Made by a program: the position numbers and the translations under genes. A stretch of DNA of 64,000 nucleotides, from positions 23,622 to 87,621 of the forward strand of contig CAZYMB010000008.1 of assembly GCA_964648795.1 (NCBI GenBank), given 5' to 3'. Source of the DNA: JAHDDW01 sp964648795 (lineage in GTDB: Bacteria > Actinomycetota > Acidimicrobiia > Acidimicrobiales > SZUA-35). The first letter of the stretch is position 1, and every line of letters begins with the position of its first letter. This document shows, piece by piece, positions 51,180-59,084 of the stretch. The notes under the pieces were generated by a model that did no database searches, had not been told where the DNA came from, and saw only the letters and a list, made by a program, of their open reading frames with translations.

Positions 51180-51899
51180 ATGACAGTGCCTACCAATAGA
51201 GCGATGAAATTGTTAGTGCAGGGTTTGAACTTGACGAGTGTCGAAATCGATAGAATTCAAAGACACACGGATGAGGTTACCGACGCCACACAAAATCTCT
51301 TTCTGCGAATGTCTGAAATCAAGCGACAACTCGTCAAACTAGCTGACCAACTCGTTGACAGTGCAGAAGAATTTCACGATGATTTAGCAGCTTTAGCTGA
51401 CCACTTCGCTTCGGTAGAAACCTCTAGGTTCACAGAAAAGGACCTAGAAGACTATGCAAATTTCAATTCCTTTTTCCAGGGCATTGCCGGATTTATAAAG
51501 GTCGATGAACATTACCCTAGATTTAAGGATGCAAACACAAGAAATCAAAGCTTGTTCAACGCTGGTTATGACCTCGGTAGCAACAATCCATCCGTCTCGA
51601 TAAATCTGGTAATACCAGCAATACTTTGGGAATTAAAGTACTCGTCCCCAGAAGATCGCGCACCTAGACTCGAACAACTGATAGACGAGCTAACCGCAGT
51701 TGCCGACTTCTTTACACCACAACAAAGCGGGATGTTTGACGCCATTAATTACCTTGTTAAGTTCGAAAAAGCTCAACTGGGTATGTCTCAAGCACCTACT
51801 TTTGGACTGAGTAGTTCGGCACAGATCGCAGAGCCCCTGCATTCACGAGACCAAGACACCAATTCATCCAGGCCAAGTGGCCCTTCTCACAGCCACTAG
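51180..51899 (+). CDS. Unknown helical protein in the fab locus, family copy B
   Basis: The 239-residue protein is helical and soluble, with a coiled-coil-like N-terminal half (VTDATQNLFLRMSEIKRQLV). Its C-terminal half resembles copy A near 48.2 kb (RLEQLIDELTAVADFFTPQQ then GMFDAINYLVKFEKA). The end is a disordered Ser/Pro/His-rich tail. AGAGGTGG precedes the ATG. It lies between fabG and acpP in the same orientation. Recurrence of this family between fatty acid genes suggests a role tied to that pathway or to the carrier protein, but there is no direct evidence. Confidence 0.65.
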   Translation: MTVPTNRAMKLLVQGLNLTSVEIDRIQRHTDEVTDATQNLFLRMSEIKRQLVKLADQLVDSAEEFHDDLAALADHFASVETSRFTEKDLEDYANFNSFFQGIAGFIKVDEHYPRFKDANTRNQSLFNAGYDLGSNNPSVSINLVIPAILWELKYSSPEDRAPRLEQLIDELTAVADFFTPQQSGMFDAINYLVKFEKAQLGMSQAPTFGLSSSAQIAEPLHSRDQDTNSSRPSGPSHSH

Positions 51900-51995
51900 A
51901 AGCGAAATCCAACGCATATAAAGCCAATCCCGCTATATTTAGTGGTCGATGACAGCCAGCTGTTACAATGGCTAAGTCTTAAACAGGAGAAATTA

Positions 51996-52235
51996 ATGAG
52001 TGACGACAATTTCGAGAAGTTTCAGAACGTAGCCGTAGAGGTTCTTTCTGTCGACAAAGAAAAAGTTACTAAAGAAGCTAAGTTCGCAGAAGATCTAGAC
52101 GCTGACAGCCTTGACCTAGTCGAGTTTGTTATGGCACTAGAAACAGAATTCGACGTAAACGTCGAAGACGAAGAACTAGAGGGTGTCGATACAGTTGGTG
52201 GCGCCTACGACCTAGTTATCGGTAAAGTAAAGTAA
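51996..52235 (+). CDS. acpP: Acyl carrier protein
   Basis: The 79-residue acidic protein carries Ser38 in LDADSLDLVEFVMALE, where phosphopantetheine is attached. The surrounding helix II is the binding face for the Fab enzymes. AGGAG lies 7 bases before the ATG; an upstream in-frame start would add 18 non-family residues and is rejected. It is followed 48 bases later by fabF, the usual acpP-fabF pair. Confidence 0.97.
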   Translation: MSDDNFEKFQNVAVEVLSVDKEKVTKEAKFAEDLDADSLDLVEFVMALETEFDVNVEDEELEGVDTVGGAYDLVIGKVK

Positions 52236-52283
52236 ACCAAAAGCTGGTGCCACACAAATGTGTCACTAGATCTGGTATTCATT

Positions 52284-53462
52284 ATGTCTGAAATTGTTGC
52301 AGCTGTAACCGGTGTGGGCGTAGTCGCTCCTTGCGGTGTAGGCAGGGACGCCTTTTGGGATGGCCTCTTAGGCGAAGCCGCTAGTGGCTACCAAAGCGTT
52401 CAAGACTGGGACCCAAGTGAGTTCTACGCCAACGCTAAAGAAGCCAGACGCCATGACAAGTTCGCTCAGTTCGCAATTGTTTCATCTACCGAAGCTTTAG
52501 AACAAGCCGGCGACCTCTCAAGTTATGACCCATCAGACATAGCTGTTAGCTACGGCAGCGGCATTGGGGGCCTGGCCACGCTAGAAGCCCAGATCGGGGT
52601 TCAAATTGAAAAAGGCGAGAAGAGAGTCTCGCCTTTCCTTGTTCCAATGATGATGGCTAACGCTGCCGGCGCAGCTGTATCACTACGACACGGCGCCAAA
52701 GGCCCTTGCGAAGCTATCGTTACAGCCTGTGCAGCAGGCACACACTCAATTGGGCGTGCCCTTGATTGGATTCGCCTTGGCAAAGCTAACGCAGTAATCG
52801 CAGGAAGCGCCGAATCATCGCTAACCCCAACCGGTATTGCTGGCTTTAAGAACATGACAGCGCTGTCCAAATCTGGAGACTCCAAGCCATTTGATGAAAC
52901 CCGTGACGGATTTGTTATCTCAGAAGGCGCGGGAACACTCATTCTGGAAAGGCTGGACTTAGCTGAAGGCAGGGGCGCCGACATACTCGGTCTTGTGATT
53001 GGATCGGGCAGCACCGCTGACTCACACCATATAACAGCTCCATCCCCAGAAGGCGAAGGCGCCATTAGATGTGTAAATCGAGCGCTCCAAGATGCTGGTA
53101 TCAGCGCCACTGACGTGACATACGTAAACGCTCACGGCACCTCTACCCCACTTAACGATCGTGCTGAATCTAACGCAATGTTAGAAGTCTTCGGCGACCA
53201 TAAGCCGGCAATTACTTCTACCAAAGGTGTAACCGGACATGCTCTAGGCGCAGCTGGAGCAATGGAAGCTGTTTCTGTAATACTTTCTATGCAGAATAAG
53301 AAAATTCCAGCCACAGCAGGACTAACCACGGTCGACCCAGAGATGCCAGAACTTGACTTCGTTACAGAAGCCAGAGACTGGGAACCAGGGCCAACAATCT
53401 CGAATAGCTTCGGCTTCGGCGGCCACAACGGCACCGTCGTGTTTGCCCCTTACAAACAGTAG
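52284..53462 (+). CDS. fabF: 3-oxoacyl-ACP synthase II (FabF)
   Basis: The protein (about 392 residues) has the condensing-enzyme triad: Cys149 in VTACAAGTHSIGRA, His in YVNAHGTSTPLND, and His in KGVTGHALGAAGAMEA. The end NSFGFGGHNGTVVF is diagnostic. FabF elongates acyl-ACP with malonyl-ACP. The ATG starting MSEIVAAVTG was chosen; a GTG eight codons earlier is possible, and neither has a strong ribosome-binding site, so coupling to acpP translation is plausible. Confidence 0.95.
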   Translation: MSEIVAAVTGVGVVAPCGVGRDAFWDGLLGEAASGYQSVQDWDPSEFYANAKEARRHDKFAQFAIVSSTEALEQAGDLSSYDPSDIAVSYGSGIGGLATLEAQIGVQIEKGEKRVSPFLVPMMMANAAGAAVSLRHGAKGPCEAIVTACAAGTHSIGRALDWIRLGKANAVIAGSAESSLTPTGIAGFKNMTALSKSGDSKPFDETRDGFVISEGAGTLILERLDLAEGRGADILGLVIGSGSTADSHHITAPSPEGEGAIRCVNRALQDAGISATDVTYVNAHGTSTPLNDRAESNAMLEVFGDHKPAITSTKGVTGHALGAAGAMEAVSVILSMQNKKIPATAGLTTVDPEMPELDFVTEARDWEPGPTISNSFGFGGHNGTVVFAPYKQ

Positions 53463-53506
53463 ATCCTTGGAGCCACTAGGTTCTATCTGAAATGGCCCCC
53501 TAACAA

Positions 53507-54049
53507 ATGGTTCAAACAGGTACACTAGGCAAGGTGAACCAGGCGGATAGACAACATCATGATGAGCGATTCAAGGCTGAACTCCTACCCCACTTAACTT
53601 GGCTGGAACGATACATTGCTAGGCGCAGTAATAACCCTGAAGATGCTCAGGACCTACTACAAGAAACCCTGACTTCGGCCTATAGCTCCCTACACAACTT
53701 TGACGGGAAGAAGCCAAGAGCATGGTTGAGAACCATCGCCAACCGAAGACTCGTCGACACTGCACGCAAGAAAACGCCTAGGCCACTTAGGAATCCAATG
53801 GCTGCAAGTAAGTTGCGCGATACTGAGCCAGAGCCAGCTGACCTCGTTGACGGTGTAATAATTGATAGCAAAGTAACCCGGGCTTTTCTAGGTCTCAGTC
53901 CTAACTCACGGGAAGCTCTCTACTTAAGCGCTGTCGAGGGTCTTCCACAGGAAGAAATCTCACGGCAACTTCACATCTCAGTCGCAGCAGTCAACAGTCG
54001 ACTCCACAGAGGAAGAGAAGGATTCAAAGCGAACTACCGCTCTCTGTAA
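53507..54049 (+). CDS. ECF-type sigma-70 factor without an adjacent anti-sigma gene
   Basis: The 180-residue protein has sigma region 2 (LPHLTWLERYIARRSNNPEDAQDLLQETL, in part) with the FDGKKPRAWLRTIANRRLVD core contact and -10 recognition helix. Region 4 includes LSPNSREALYLSAVEG and LPQEEISRQLHISVAAVNSRLHRGRE. It is a clear paralog of the sigma factor about 1.7 kb to the right (both share FDGKxPRAWL and the NPEDAQ/STDAED motif). No anti-sigma gene follows, so its control is unknown. It starts 44 bases after fabF. Confidence 0.88.
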   Translation: MVQTGTLGKVNQADRQHHDERFKAELLPHLTWLERYIARRSNNPEDAQDLLQETLTSAYSSLHNFDGKKPRAWLRTIANRRLVDTARKKTPRPLRNPMAASKLRDTEPEPADLVDGVIIDSKVTRAFLGLSPNSREALYLSAVEGLPQEEISRQLHISVAAVNSRLHRGREGFKANYRSL

Positions 54050-54091
54050 AAATGCCACCCGACTTAAGAGCCGAAGCTCTTCAACGAAGTC

Positions 54092-54538
54092 TTAGCCCTG
54101 GTCGACCAGCACAAACAGCAGCTCTGCTACACACGCTAGCTCATCGCCCACATAGGCCTTGCCTGTTCCCCTGCCAGCCCGGGAGCCGAGCTTGGTGATT
54201 TCAACTTCTAATTTGAGAGTCTCGCCAGGGCTGACTTGGCGGCGGAATTTGACCTTGTCTACCCCACCGAATAGGGGCAGTTTGTCCTTGTACTCATCAA
54301 CACTCAGGATGCCACAGGCGCCGGCTTGAGCCAGCGCCTCAACCATCAATACTCCTGGCAACGTTGGGCGGCCTGGGAAGTGCCCTTTGAAGAATTCCTG
54401 GGTTACCTCATCGCCAGTTATGTTCCAATTAGCCACAACCCGGTGTCCTGGCTCCATTTCGACGATCTCATCAATAAACAAGAACGGTTCGCGGTGCGGG
54501 ATTAAATCTTTAGCAACAGGCATTTCAGTAGAGCTCAT
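54092..54538 (-). CDS. fabZ: 3-hydroxyacyl-ACP dehydratase FabZ
   Basis: The protein (148 residues) has the hotdog fold signature with catalytic His in FFKGHFPGRPTLPGVLMVEALAQ (listed in part) and Glu in the following helix. The opening DLIPHREPFLFIDEIVEMEPG is typical FabZ. It removes water from 3-hydroxyacyl-ACP in fatty acid elongation. The ATG beginning MSSTEMPVAKDL is preferred over an upstream start with a hydrophobic, non-family extension. It is on the reverse strand, convergent with the sigma factor gene, and separated from HU by a terminator. Confidence 0.93.
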   Translation of the reverse strand: MSSTEMPVAKDLIPHREPFLFIDEIVEMEPGHRVVANWNITGDEVTQEFFKGHFPGRPTLPGVLMVEALAQAGACGILSVDEYKDKLPLFGGVDKVKFRRQVSPGETLKLEVEITKLGSRAGRGTGKAYVGDELACVAELLFVLVDQG

Positions 54539-54669
54539 TGCCACAAGATAGCCCAACAACAAATACTTCCGGCTATTTCGCTACAAAATGCTAGCCAACC
54601 CAATGTAACTCAAACCCTACCGAGTACTAAAAGCTGTCCTTGCCTCGTTATGAAAGAACTCAGGCATAC

Positions 54670-54714
54670 AAAAAACCCCACGACTTACTGTTAACAGCAG
54701 GCCATGGGGCTTTT
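54670..54714 (-). terminator. Rho-independent terminator after HU (works on both strands)
   Basis: On the reverse strand CCCCA pairs with TGGGG around an inner CTGTTAACAG palindrome, followed by TTTTTT. On the forward strand the same stem is followed by CTTTT. It ends the HU transcript and insulates fabZ. Confidence 0.85.
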
Positions 54715-54736
54715 AAAGTTCTATTGGTTAGAAGAG

Positions 54737-55015
54737 TTACTTCTTACCAGCTTCTTTTAGCTTTGAAAGAACTGTAACTTTGGTCTTTGTCCCAGCTGGA
54801 ATAATAATCGGCTGGTTTGTCTGTGGGTTGTGACCTTTTCTTTCTTTAGTGTTAACACGCTCGAAAGAAAGCTGACCCTGGATGGTGATTTTCTCGCCAC
54901 CCTTAGAAACGGTGTCCATAACGACTTCAAACATTGAGTCGATTACGTCACCAACAGCCTTTTTGGTCTCACCAGTTCGATCTGCAACTTTATCTATCAG
55001 CTCTGACTTGTTCAT
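54737..55015 (-). CDS. hup: HU-family nucleoid protein
   Basis: The 92-residue protein has the HU/IHF fold: MNKSELIDKVADRTGETKK, the dimer core DVIDSMFEVVMDTVSKGGEKI, and the DNA-binding arm with ERKGHNPQTNQPIIIPAG. The arm's tip proline sits in the NPQT segment. The tail lacks the long Lys/Ala-rich extension of mycobacterial HupB, so it is the short bacterial form. It bends and compacts DNA. A clear terminator follows. Confidence 0.95.
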   Translation of the reverse strand: MNKSELIDKVADRTGETKKAVGDVIDSMFEVVMDTVSKGGEKITIQGQLSFERVNTKERKGHNPQTNQPIIIPAGTKTKVTVLSKLKEAGKK

Positions 55016-55233
55016 TATTTGTGTCTCCTTCTACTTTGACACTCATTTGGACTTACAAGCACCTAGTGCACTCGCAATTGAGTCCAAAGTCAAGCATTTG
55101 CCCGACGTTTGATGTGGATCACAGTAGCACACATCCGCATTAATAGTGGGTTTATAGCTTGTTTTTAAAATTAATCGGGCCACTTCGAAATATAATTAGT
55201 AGCCTTGTAGTTCTAGGGAGTGTGGATACATTA

Positions 55234-55773
55234 GTGAAACCTAAGTTAAACAAAGATCAAAGATTCCAAGAACAGATAGTTCCAGAGATAGAGCTTCTCT
55301 ACAGAATTGCTTGGAACCTAACCCGGTCATCGACCGATGCTGAAGACCTCGTACAAGAGACACTCTTGAAGGCTTACAAAGCGCTAGATCGCTTCGATGG
55401 TAAGTATCCAAGAGCGTGGCTACTAACCATTCTTCGTAATACCAATATCAACACTGGACGTAAGAAAAAGCCAGAACTACTTAAAGACCCTGACTACACC
55501 TTCGAAACAGCCGAACACTCGGACCCAGATGGCCCAGAATCCCTAGTCGTAGATCCACTGTTTGATGCAGAGCTTGAAATGGCATTCAATGCCCTGAGCG
55601 ACCAATTCAAACAGGTAATCGAATCTGTCGACCTACAAGGACGTTCATATGCTGAGACAGCCGAGCGCCTGGAGATTCCATTGGGAACAGTCATGAGCCG
55701 CCTACATAGAGCTAGAAATCAAATAAAAAAGTCACTTGAGGATCTCGAAGCGGCACAATCGGAGGAATCGTAG
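55234..55773 (+). CDS. SigR/SigH-like ECF sigma factor
   Basis: The protein (about 179 residues from a GTG) has region 2 ELLYRIAWNLTRSSTDAEDLVQETLLKAYKAL (in part) with RFDGKYPRAWLLTILRNTNINT, and region 4 LSDQFKQVIESVDLQGRSYAETAERLEIPLGTVMSRLHRAR (in part). The 'LRNTNINTGRKKKPE' wording resembles the SigR/SigH group that answers thiol oxidation. The upstream part of the open frame reads like translated intergenic DNA and is left out. The anti-sigma-like gene follows 4 bases later. Confidence 0.88.
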   Translation: MKPKLNKDQRFQEQIVPEIELLYRIAWNLTRSSTDAEDLVQETLLKAYKALDRFDGKYPRAWLLTILRNTNINTGRKKKPELLKDPDYTFETAEHSDPDGPESLVVDPLFDAELEMAFNALSDQFKQVIESVDLQGRSYAETAERLEIPLGTVMSRLHRARNQIKKSLEDLEAAQSEES

Positions 55774-55777
55774 GACC

Positions 55778-56053
55778 ATGATGATGTTATTTAAGAAGCT
55801 GTTTCTGAAACGCAAGTGCGCTGAGGTTCAAAGCAGGGTCCAGATGTATCTCGATAGCGAACTGGATGAAACTACCGCAGCCAAGATCGCCGATCACCTT
55901 GAAATGTGTGAGGACTGTTCATTTGGGGCTGACTTTTTTGCAAGGATTAAGTACTCTCTGCAGAAATCTGGCAGCGCTGTTGCACCAGACACCCTCAATC
56001 GACTCAATGCTTTCGCCAATGGTTTGACCGAAGACGCAGAACCAGCAAGCTAA
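55778..56053 (+). CDS. RsrA-like zinc anti-sigma factor
   Basis: The 91-residue protein has Cys14, His40, Cys44 and Cys47 (HLEMCEDC), the H-x3-C-x2-C plus upstream Cys pattern of redox-sensing ZAS anti-sigma factors. The spacing equals that recalled for RsrA (Cys11, His37, Cys41, Cys44). In that family zinc binding holds the sigma factor, and disulfide formation releases it. CGGAGG precedes the ATG-rich start (ATGATGATG), and the gene follows the sigma gene by 4 bases. A strong hairpin follows the stop. Confidence 0.85.
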   Translation: MMMLFKKLFLKRKCAEVQSRVQMYLDSELDETTAAKIADHLEMCEDCSFGADFFARIKYSLQKSGSAVAPDTLNRLNAFANGLTEDAEPAS

Positions 56054-56078
56054 CAATCTCAATCAATTTAGTTTCTAA

Positions 56079-56113
56079 GTGGCCAGGTAAACTCTTCTAG
56101 AGTCCCTGGCTAC
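56079..56113 (+). terminator. Long hairpin between the anti-sigma gene and leuA
   Basis: GTGGCCAGG pairs with CCTGGCTAC (one G-U pair), and inside it ACTCT pairs with AGAGT, giving a 14-bp two-part stem followed by TTCT. It probably ends the sigma/anti-sigma transcript; a leader role for leuA is also possible, as it lies 28 bases before that gene. Confidence 0.6.
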
Positions 56114-56140
56114 TTCTATGTTGGCTTATAAGCTTATTTG

Positions 56141-57838
56141 ATGTCTCAGACACCAAGCTCCATGCCCTTTTCAAAATATCCGTCATTTGGGACCATAGAG
56201 CTGTCGAACCGAACCTGGCCAGACAAAGTAATTGATAAGGCACCACTGTGGTGTAGCGTCGATCTCCGTGACGGCAATCAGGCACTCATCGAACCCATGG
56301 ATCAAGAGCGCAAACTGGCTATGTTCACCGCCCTTTGCAAGATGGGCTTCACCGAGATAGAAGTCGGTTTTCCTGCTGCGTCAGAGCCAGATTTCTTATT
56401 CGTCCGCCAGCTAATAGAAGAAAACTTGATTCCCGATAACGTAACCATCCAAGTCCTAACCCAGGCGCGAGAACACCTCATAGAACGCACCTATGAATCA
56501 ATCCAAGGCGCTGACAAAGCAATAGTTCATTTATATAACTCAACCTCTACCCTTCAACGCAAGGTCGTATTCGGTTTAGACGAAGCCGGCATTATTGACA
56601 TTGCCGTTAAAGGCGCAGAGTATTGCAAGAACGCCGAGTCAAGTCTGTCTGGTACTCAAGTCCGCTACGAGTACTCGCCCGAGAGCTTCACTGGCACAGA
56701 ACTACCGTTTGCAAAACAAATTTGTGAAGCCGTGATGGACGTATTCTCCCCTACGCCGCAAGATCCGCTAATCCTTAATCTTCCGGCGACGGTTGAGATG
56801 GCAACAGCCAATACTTATGGGGACCAGATCGAGTGGTTCCACCGCAACATAGCTGACAGAGACTCTATCGTTCTTTCACTACACCCTCACAACGACCGTG
56901 GCACTGGGGTTGCTGCGGGCGAGTTTGGCGTGATGGCCGGCGCTGACCGAGTCGAAGGCACTTTGTTTGGAAACGGCGAGCGCACTGGCAATGTAGACAT
57001 CGTCACCATGGCTCTCAACCTATTCTCGCAAGGCGTAGACCCCGAACTAAACATAGATGACATTAACTCGCTCAAGCATGTAGCCGAATACTGCAACCAG
57101 CTTCCGGTTCATCCAAGACATCCATATGTTGGCGATCTCGTTTATACAGCATTTAGTGGTTCTCACCAAGATGCTATCAAGAAGGGCCTCGAAGCCCGTA
57201 GCCAACAGCTTGGCAACCAAGACGACCACGCCGTTATGTGGGAAGTACCTTACCTTCCGATTGATCCAGCAGATGTAGGTCGCACCTACGAGGACATTAT
57301 CCGAGTCAACTCACAATCTGGTAAGGGTGGAGTGGCGTTCTTGTTAAAGTCCGAACAAGGCTTGGATCTGCCTCGTCGTCTCCAAATTGAATTCACACGA
57401 CAAATCCAGGCTGTTACTGAAGCAACTGGCGAAGAAGTTTCAGGTACTCAGATCTGGGATAAGTTCAATGCCACATACCTACAAGCCAGCGGTAACTACG
57501 AACTCATTTCTTACACGACTTCGCAGAACACACAAGGTGAGGGAACCACTAGCTTGGAGGCTGTCTTAACCGTTGAAGGCGAAACTAAAACCATTTCTGG
57601 AGATGGAGGCGGCGTTATCGAGGCCTTTATAGGCGCTGTAGAGGCTGCCACAGGCAAAACAATTAGAGTTATCGATTACACCCAACACGCAGTCGGTGCA
57701 GGCTCAGATGCCTCAGCGGTCTCCTATTTCGAGTTAGGCATCGATAACTCAGAGAAATGGGGCGTTGGGATTAACTCAAATACGACTAGAGCCTCTTTAG
57801 AAGCTATCATTTCTGCCGTTAATCTAAGTAGTGGCTAA
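56141..57838 (+). CDS. leuA: 2-isopropylmalate synthase (LeuA)
   Basis: The 565-residue enzyme condenses 2-oxoisovalerate and acetyl-CoA, the first committed step of leucine synthesis. The DRE-TIM catalytic domain shows SVDLRDGNQALIEPM, TEIEVGFPAASEPDF, SLHPHNDRGTGVAAGEFG (metal-binding HxH region) and GNGERTGNVDIV. The C-terminal LeuA dimer domain, the leucine feedback site, includes GGGVIEAFIGAVEAATG and HAVGAGSDASAVSYFEL. The DGNQAL form, in place of the DGEQ of the short LeuA, is the mycobacterial long type. Start is ATG (a TTG immediately precedes). It overlaps the next gene by 8 bases. Confidence 0.96.
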   Translation: MSQTPSSMPFSKYPSFGTIELSNRTWPDKVIDKAPLWCSVDLRDGNQALIEPMDQERKLAMFTALCKMGFTEIEVGFPAASEPDFLFVRQLIEENLIPDNVTIQVLTQAREHLIERTYESIQGADKAIVHLYNSTSTLQRKVVFGLDEAGIIDIAVKGAEYCKNAESSLSGTQVRYEYSPESFTGTELPFAKQICEAVMDVFSPTPQDPLILNLPATVEMATANTYGDQIEWFHRNIADRDSIVLSLHPHNDRGTGVAAGEFGVMAGADRVEGTLFGNGERTGNVDIVTMALNLFSQGVDPELNIDDINSLKHVAEYCNQLPVHPRHPYVGDLVYTAFSGSHQDAIKKGLEARSQQLGNQDDHAVMWEVPYLPIDPADVGRTYEDIIRVNSQSGKGGVAFLLKSEQGLDLPRRLQIEFTRQIQAVTEATGEEVSGTQIWDKFNATYLQASGNYELISYTTSQNTQGEGTTSLEAVLTVEGETKTISGDGGGVIEAFIGAVEAATGKTIRVIDYTQHAVGAGSDASAVSYFELGIDNSEKWGVGINSNTTRASLEAIISAVNLSSG

Positions 57839-59075
57839 TCCCGAAGACCAGGCAGAACCCGACATCCTGGACGATTTTCTGAATACAGAAGATGCTGACG
57901 GATTATACGAAACTGTTCCGACTGAGCTACAAGGCCTAGACGTCTCCGTTCAACTAGATGACGTTTCTGAGATTCAAGGCTCCGCTTACGGCAGGCCGAT
58001 TGAAGCAGATTCACAAACATCGCCCGAAGTCATTGCCCCACTAGAGCTAGCCAATACAAAAGCAGGCTCAAACATTCCTATGTTGATTGGAGCTACGTTT
58101 CTCTGCCTTGTGCTCTGCGCTGGACTAGCATTCTTTCTACTTTCCAACAACAATAATATTAACAACAACAACACTCGCCTCGCTGAGGAGTCCCCCGAGG
58201 TACAACCGGGCACGACACTAGGGAACACTGTGCCCACTGAAACTACGGTCCCCGAGACAACCCCAGATACTGAACCGCCAGCCACGCAAGAATCAACGGC
58301 GGTGCCAGCGATCAATGACACCCCCGCTCCCCCAATTGACAACAATGTGACCTTTATTGACAACTTTACCGAACTTGATACCTCGGTCTGGCGTGTCGAA
58401 GATATATCAAGCTTCGGCGACGGCAACAATGAAGAACAGTGCTACTTGGCAGAAAACACCTCAGTCCGAGACGGAAAACTAGTCTTAAGAGCTCGAGAAC
58501 AAACAGTTCAATGTGAAAGAGATCAGCGTGAAGTCACCTCCGGGATGGTTAGGTCTCGCGGCGTTACCTTTTCCCCAGGCCAGGGAATTGACTTCAGAGT
58601 CAAGCTGAATCCGGCAGATACCGAAAACTCTGCCGGGCTATGGCCTGCTCTTTGGGCCTCAGATTTTGGAGGCATAGGCTGGCCTCGTGGCGGCGAACTA
58701 GATTTCTTCGAGGTGATGACTGCAGTAAACCCGACTCGAGTTCTCTTCAGCATGCACTTTGAGAATGAGCAAAATCAAAATGATTTGATCAACACGCCAG
58801 TATTTCTAGATGAAGACTTCTCCGATGACTGGCACACCTTTAGATTCGACTATGGCTTAAGTGGCAAACTGACTTGGTACCTCGATGGAGAAATCGTACA
58901 ACAAATAGACGATGCCCCCACCGTGCAAGGCTATCCGGCACCATTTAACTCAACGATCGAACAACTAAGAGTCAACCTAGCCCTAGGTGGTAATCCTGGA
59001 GATCTGGATCGACGTGCAGTTGGTGGCGACGGTGCCACTTACGAAATCGACTACATTAGAATCTTTGATCTGTAG
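57831..59075 (+). CDS. Membrane-anchored GH16-family glycoside hydrolase
   Basis: The 414-residue protein has an acidic cytoplasmic N-terminus and one membrane span (IPMLIGATFLCLVLCAGLAFFLL). A Thr/Pro-rich extracytoplasmic linker (TETTVPETTPDTEPP) follows, then a GH16 jelly-roll domain. The catalytic ExDxxE is present in GGELDFFEVM. FENEQNQNDL, DDWHTFRFDYG, LTWYLDGEIVQQI and YEIDYIRIFDL are typical flanking strands. GH16 enzymes hydrolyse beta-1,3/1,4-glucans and marine galactans; the exact substrate is not visible. The GTG start overlaps the leuA stop by 8 bases, an odd partner for an amino acid gene. Confidence 0.88.
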   Translation: MANPEDQAEPDILDDFLNTEDADGLYETVPTELQGLDVSVQLDDVSEIQGSAYGRPIEADSQTSPEVIAPLELANTKAGSNIPMLIGATFLCLVLCAGLAFFLLSNNNNINNNNTRLAEESPEVQPGTTLGNTVPTETTVPETTPDTEPPATQESTAVPAINDTPAPPIDNNVTFIDNFTELDTSVWRVEDISSFGDGNNEEQCYLAENTSVRDGKLVLRAREQTVQCERDQREVTSGMVRSRGVTFSPGQGIDFRVKLNPADTENSAGLWPALWASDFGGIGWPRGGELDFFEVMTAVNPTRVLFSMHFENEQNQNDLINTPVFLDEDFSDDWHTFRFDYGLSGKLTWYLDGEIVQQIDDAPTVQGYPAPFNSTIEQLRVNLALGGNPGDLDRRAVGGDGATYEIDYIRIFDL

Positions 59076-59084
59076 GCCAAATCT

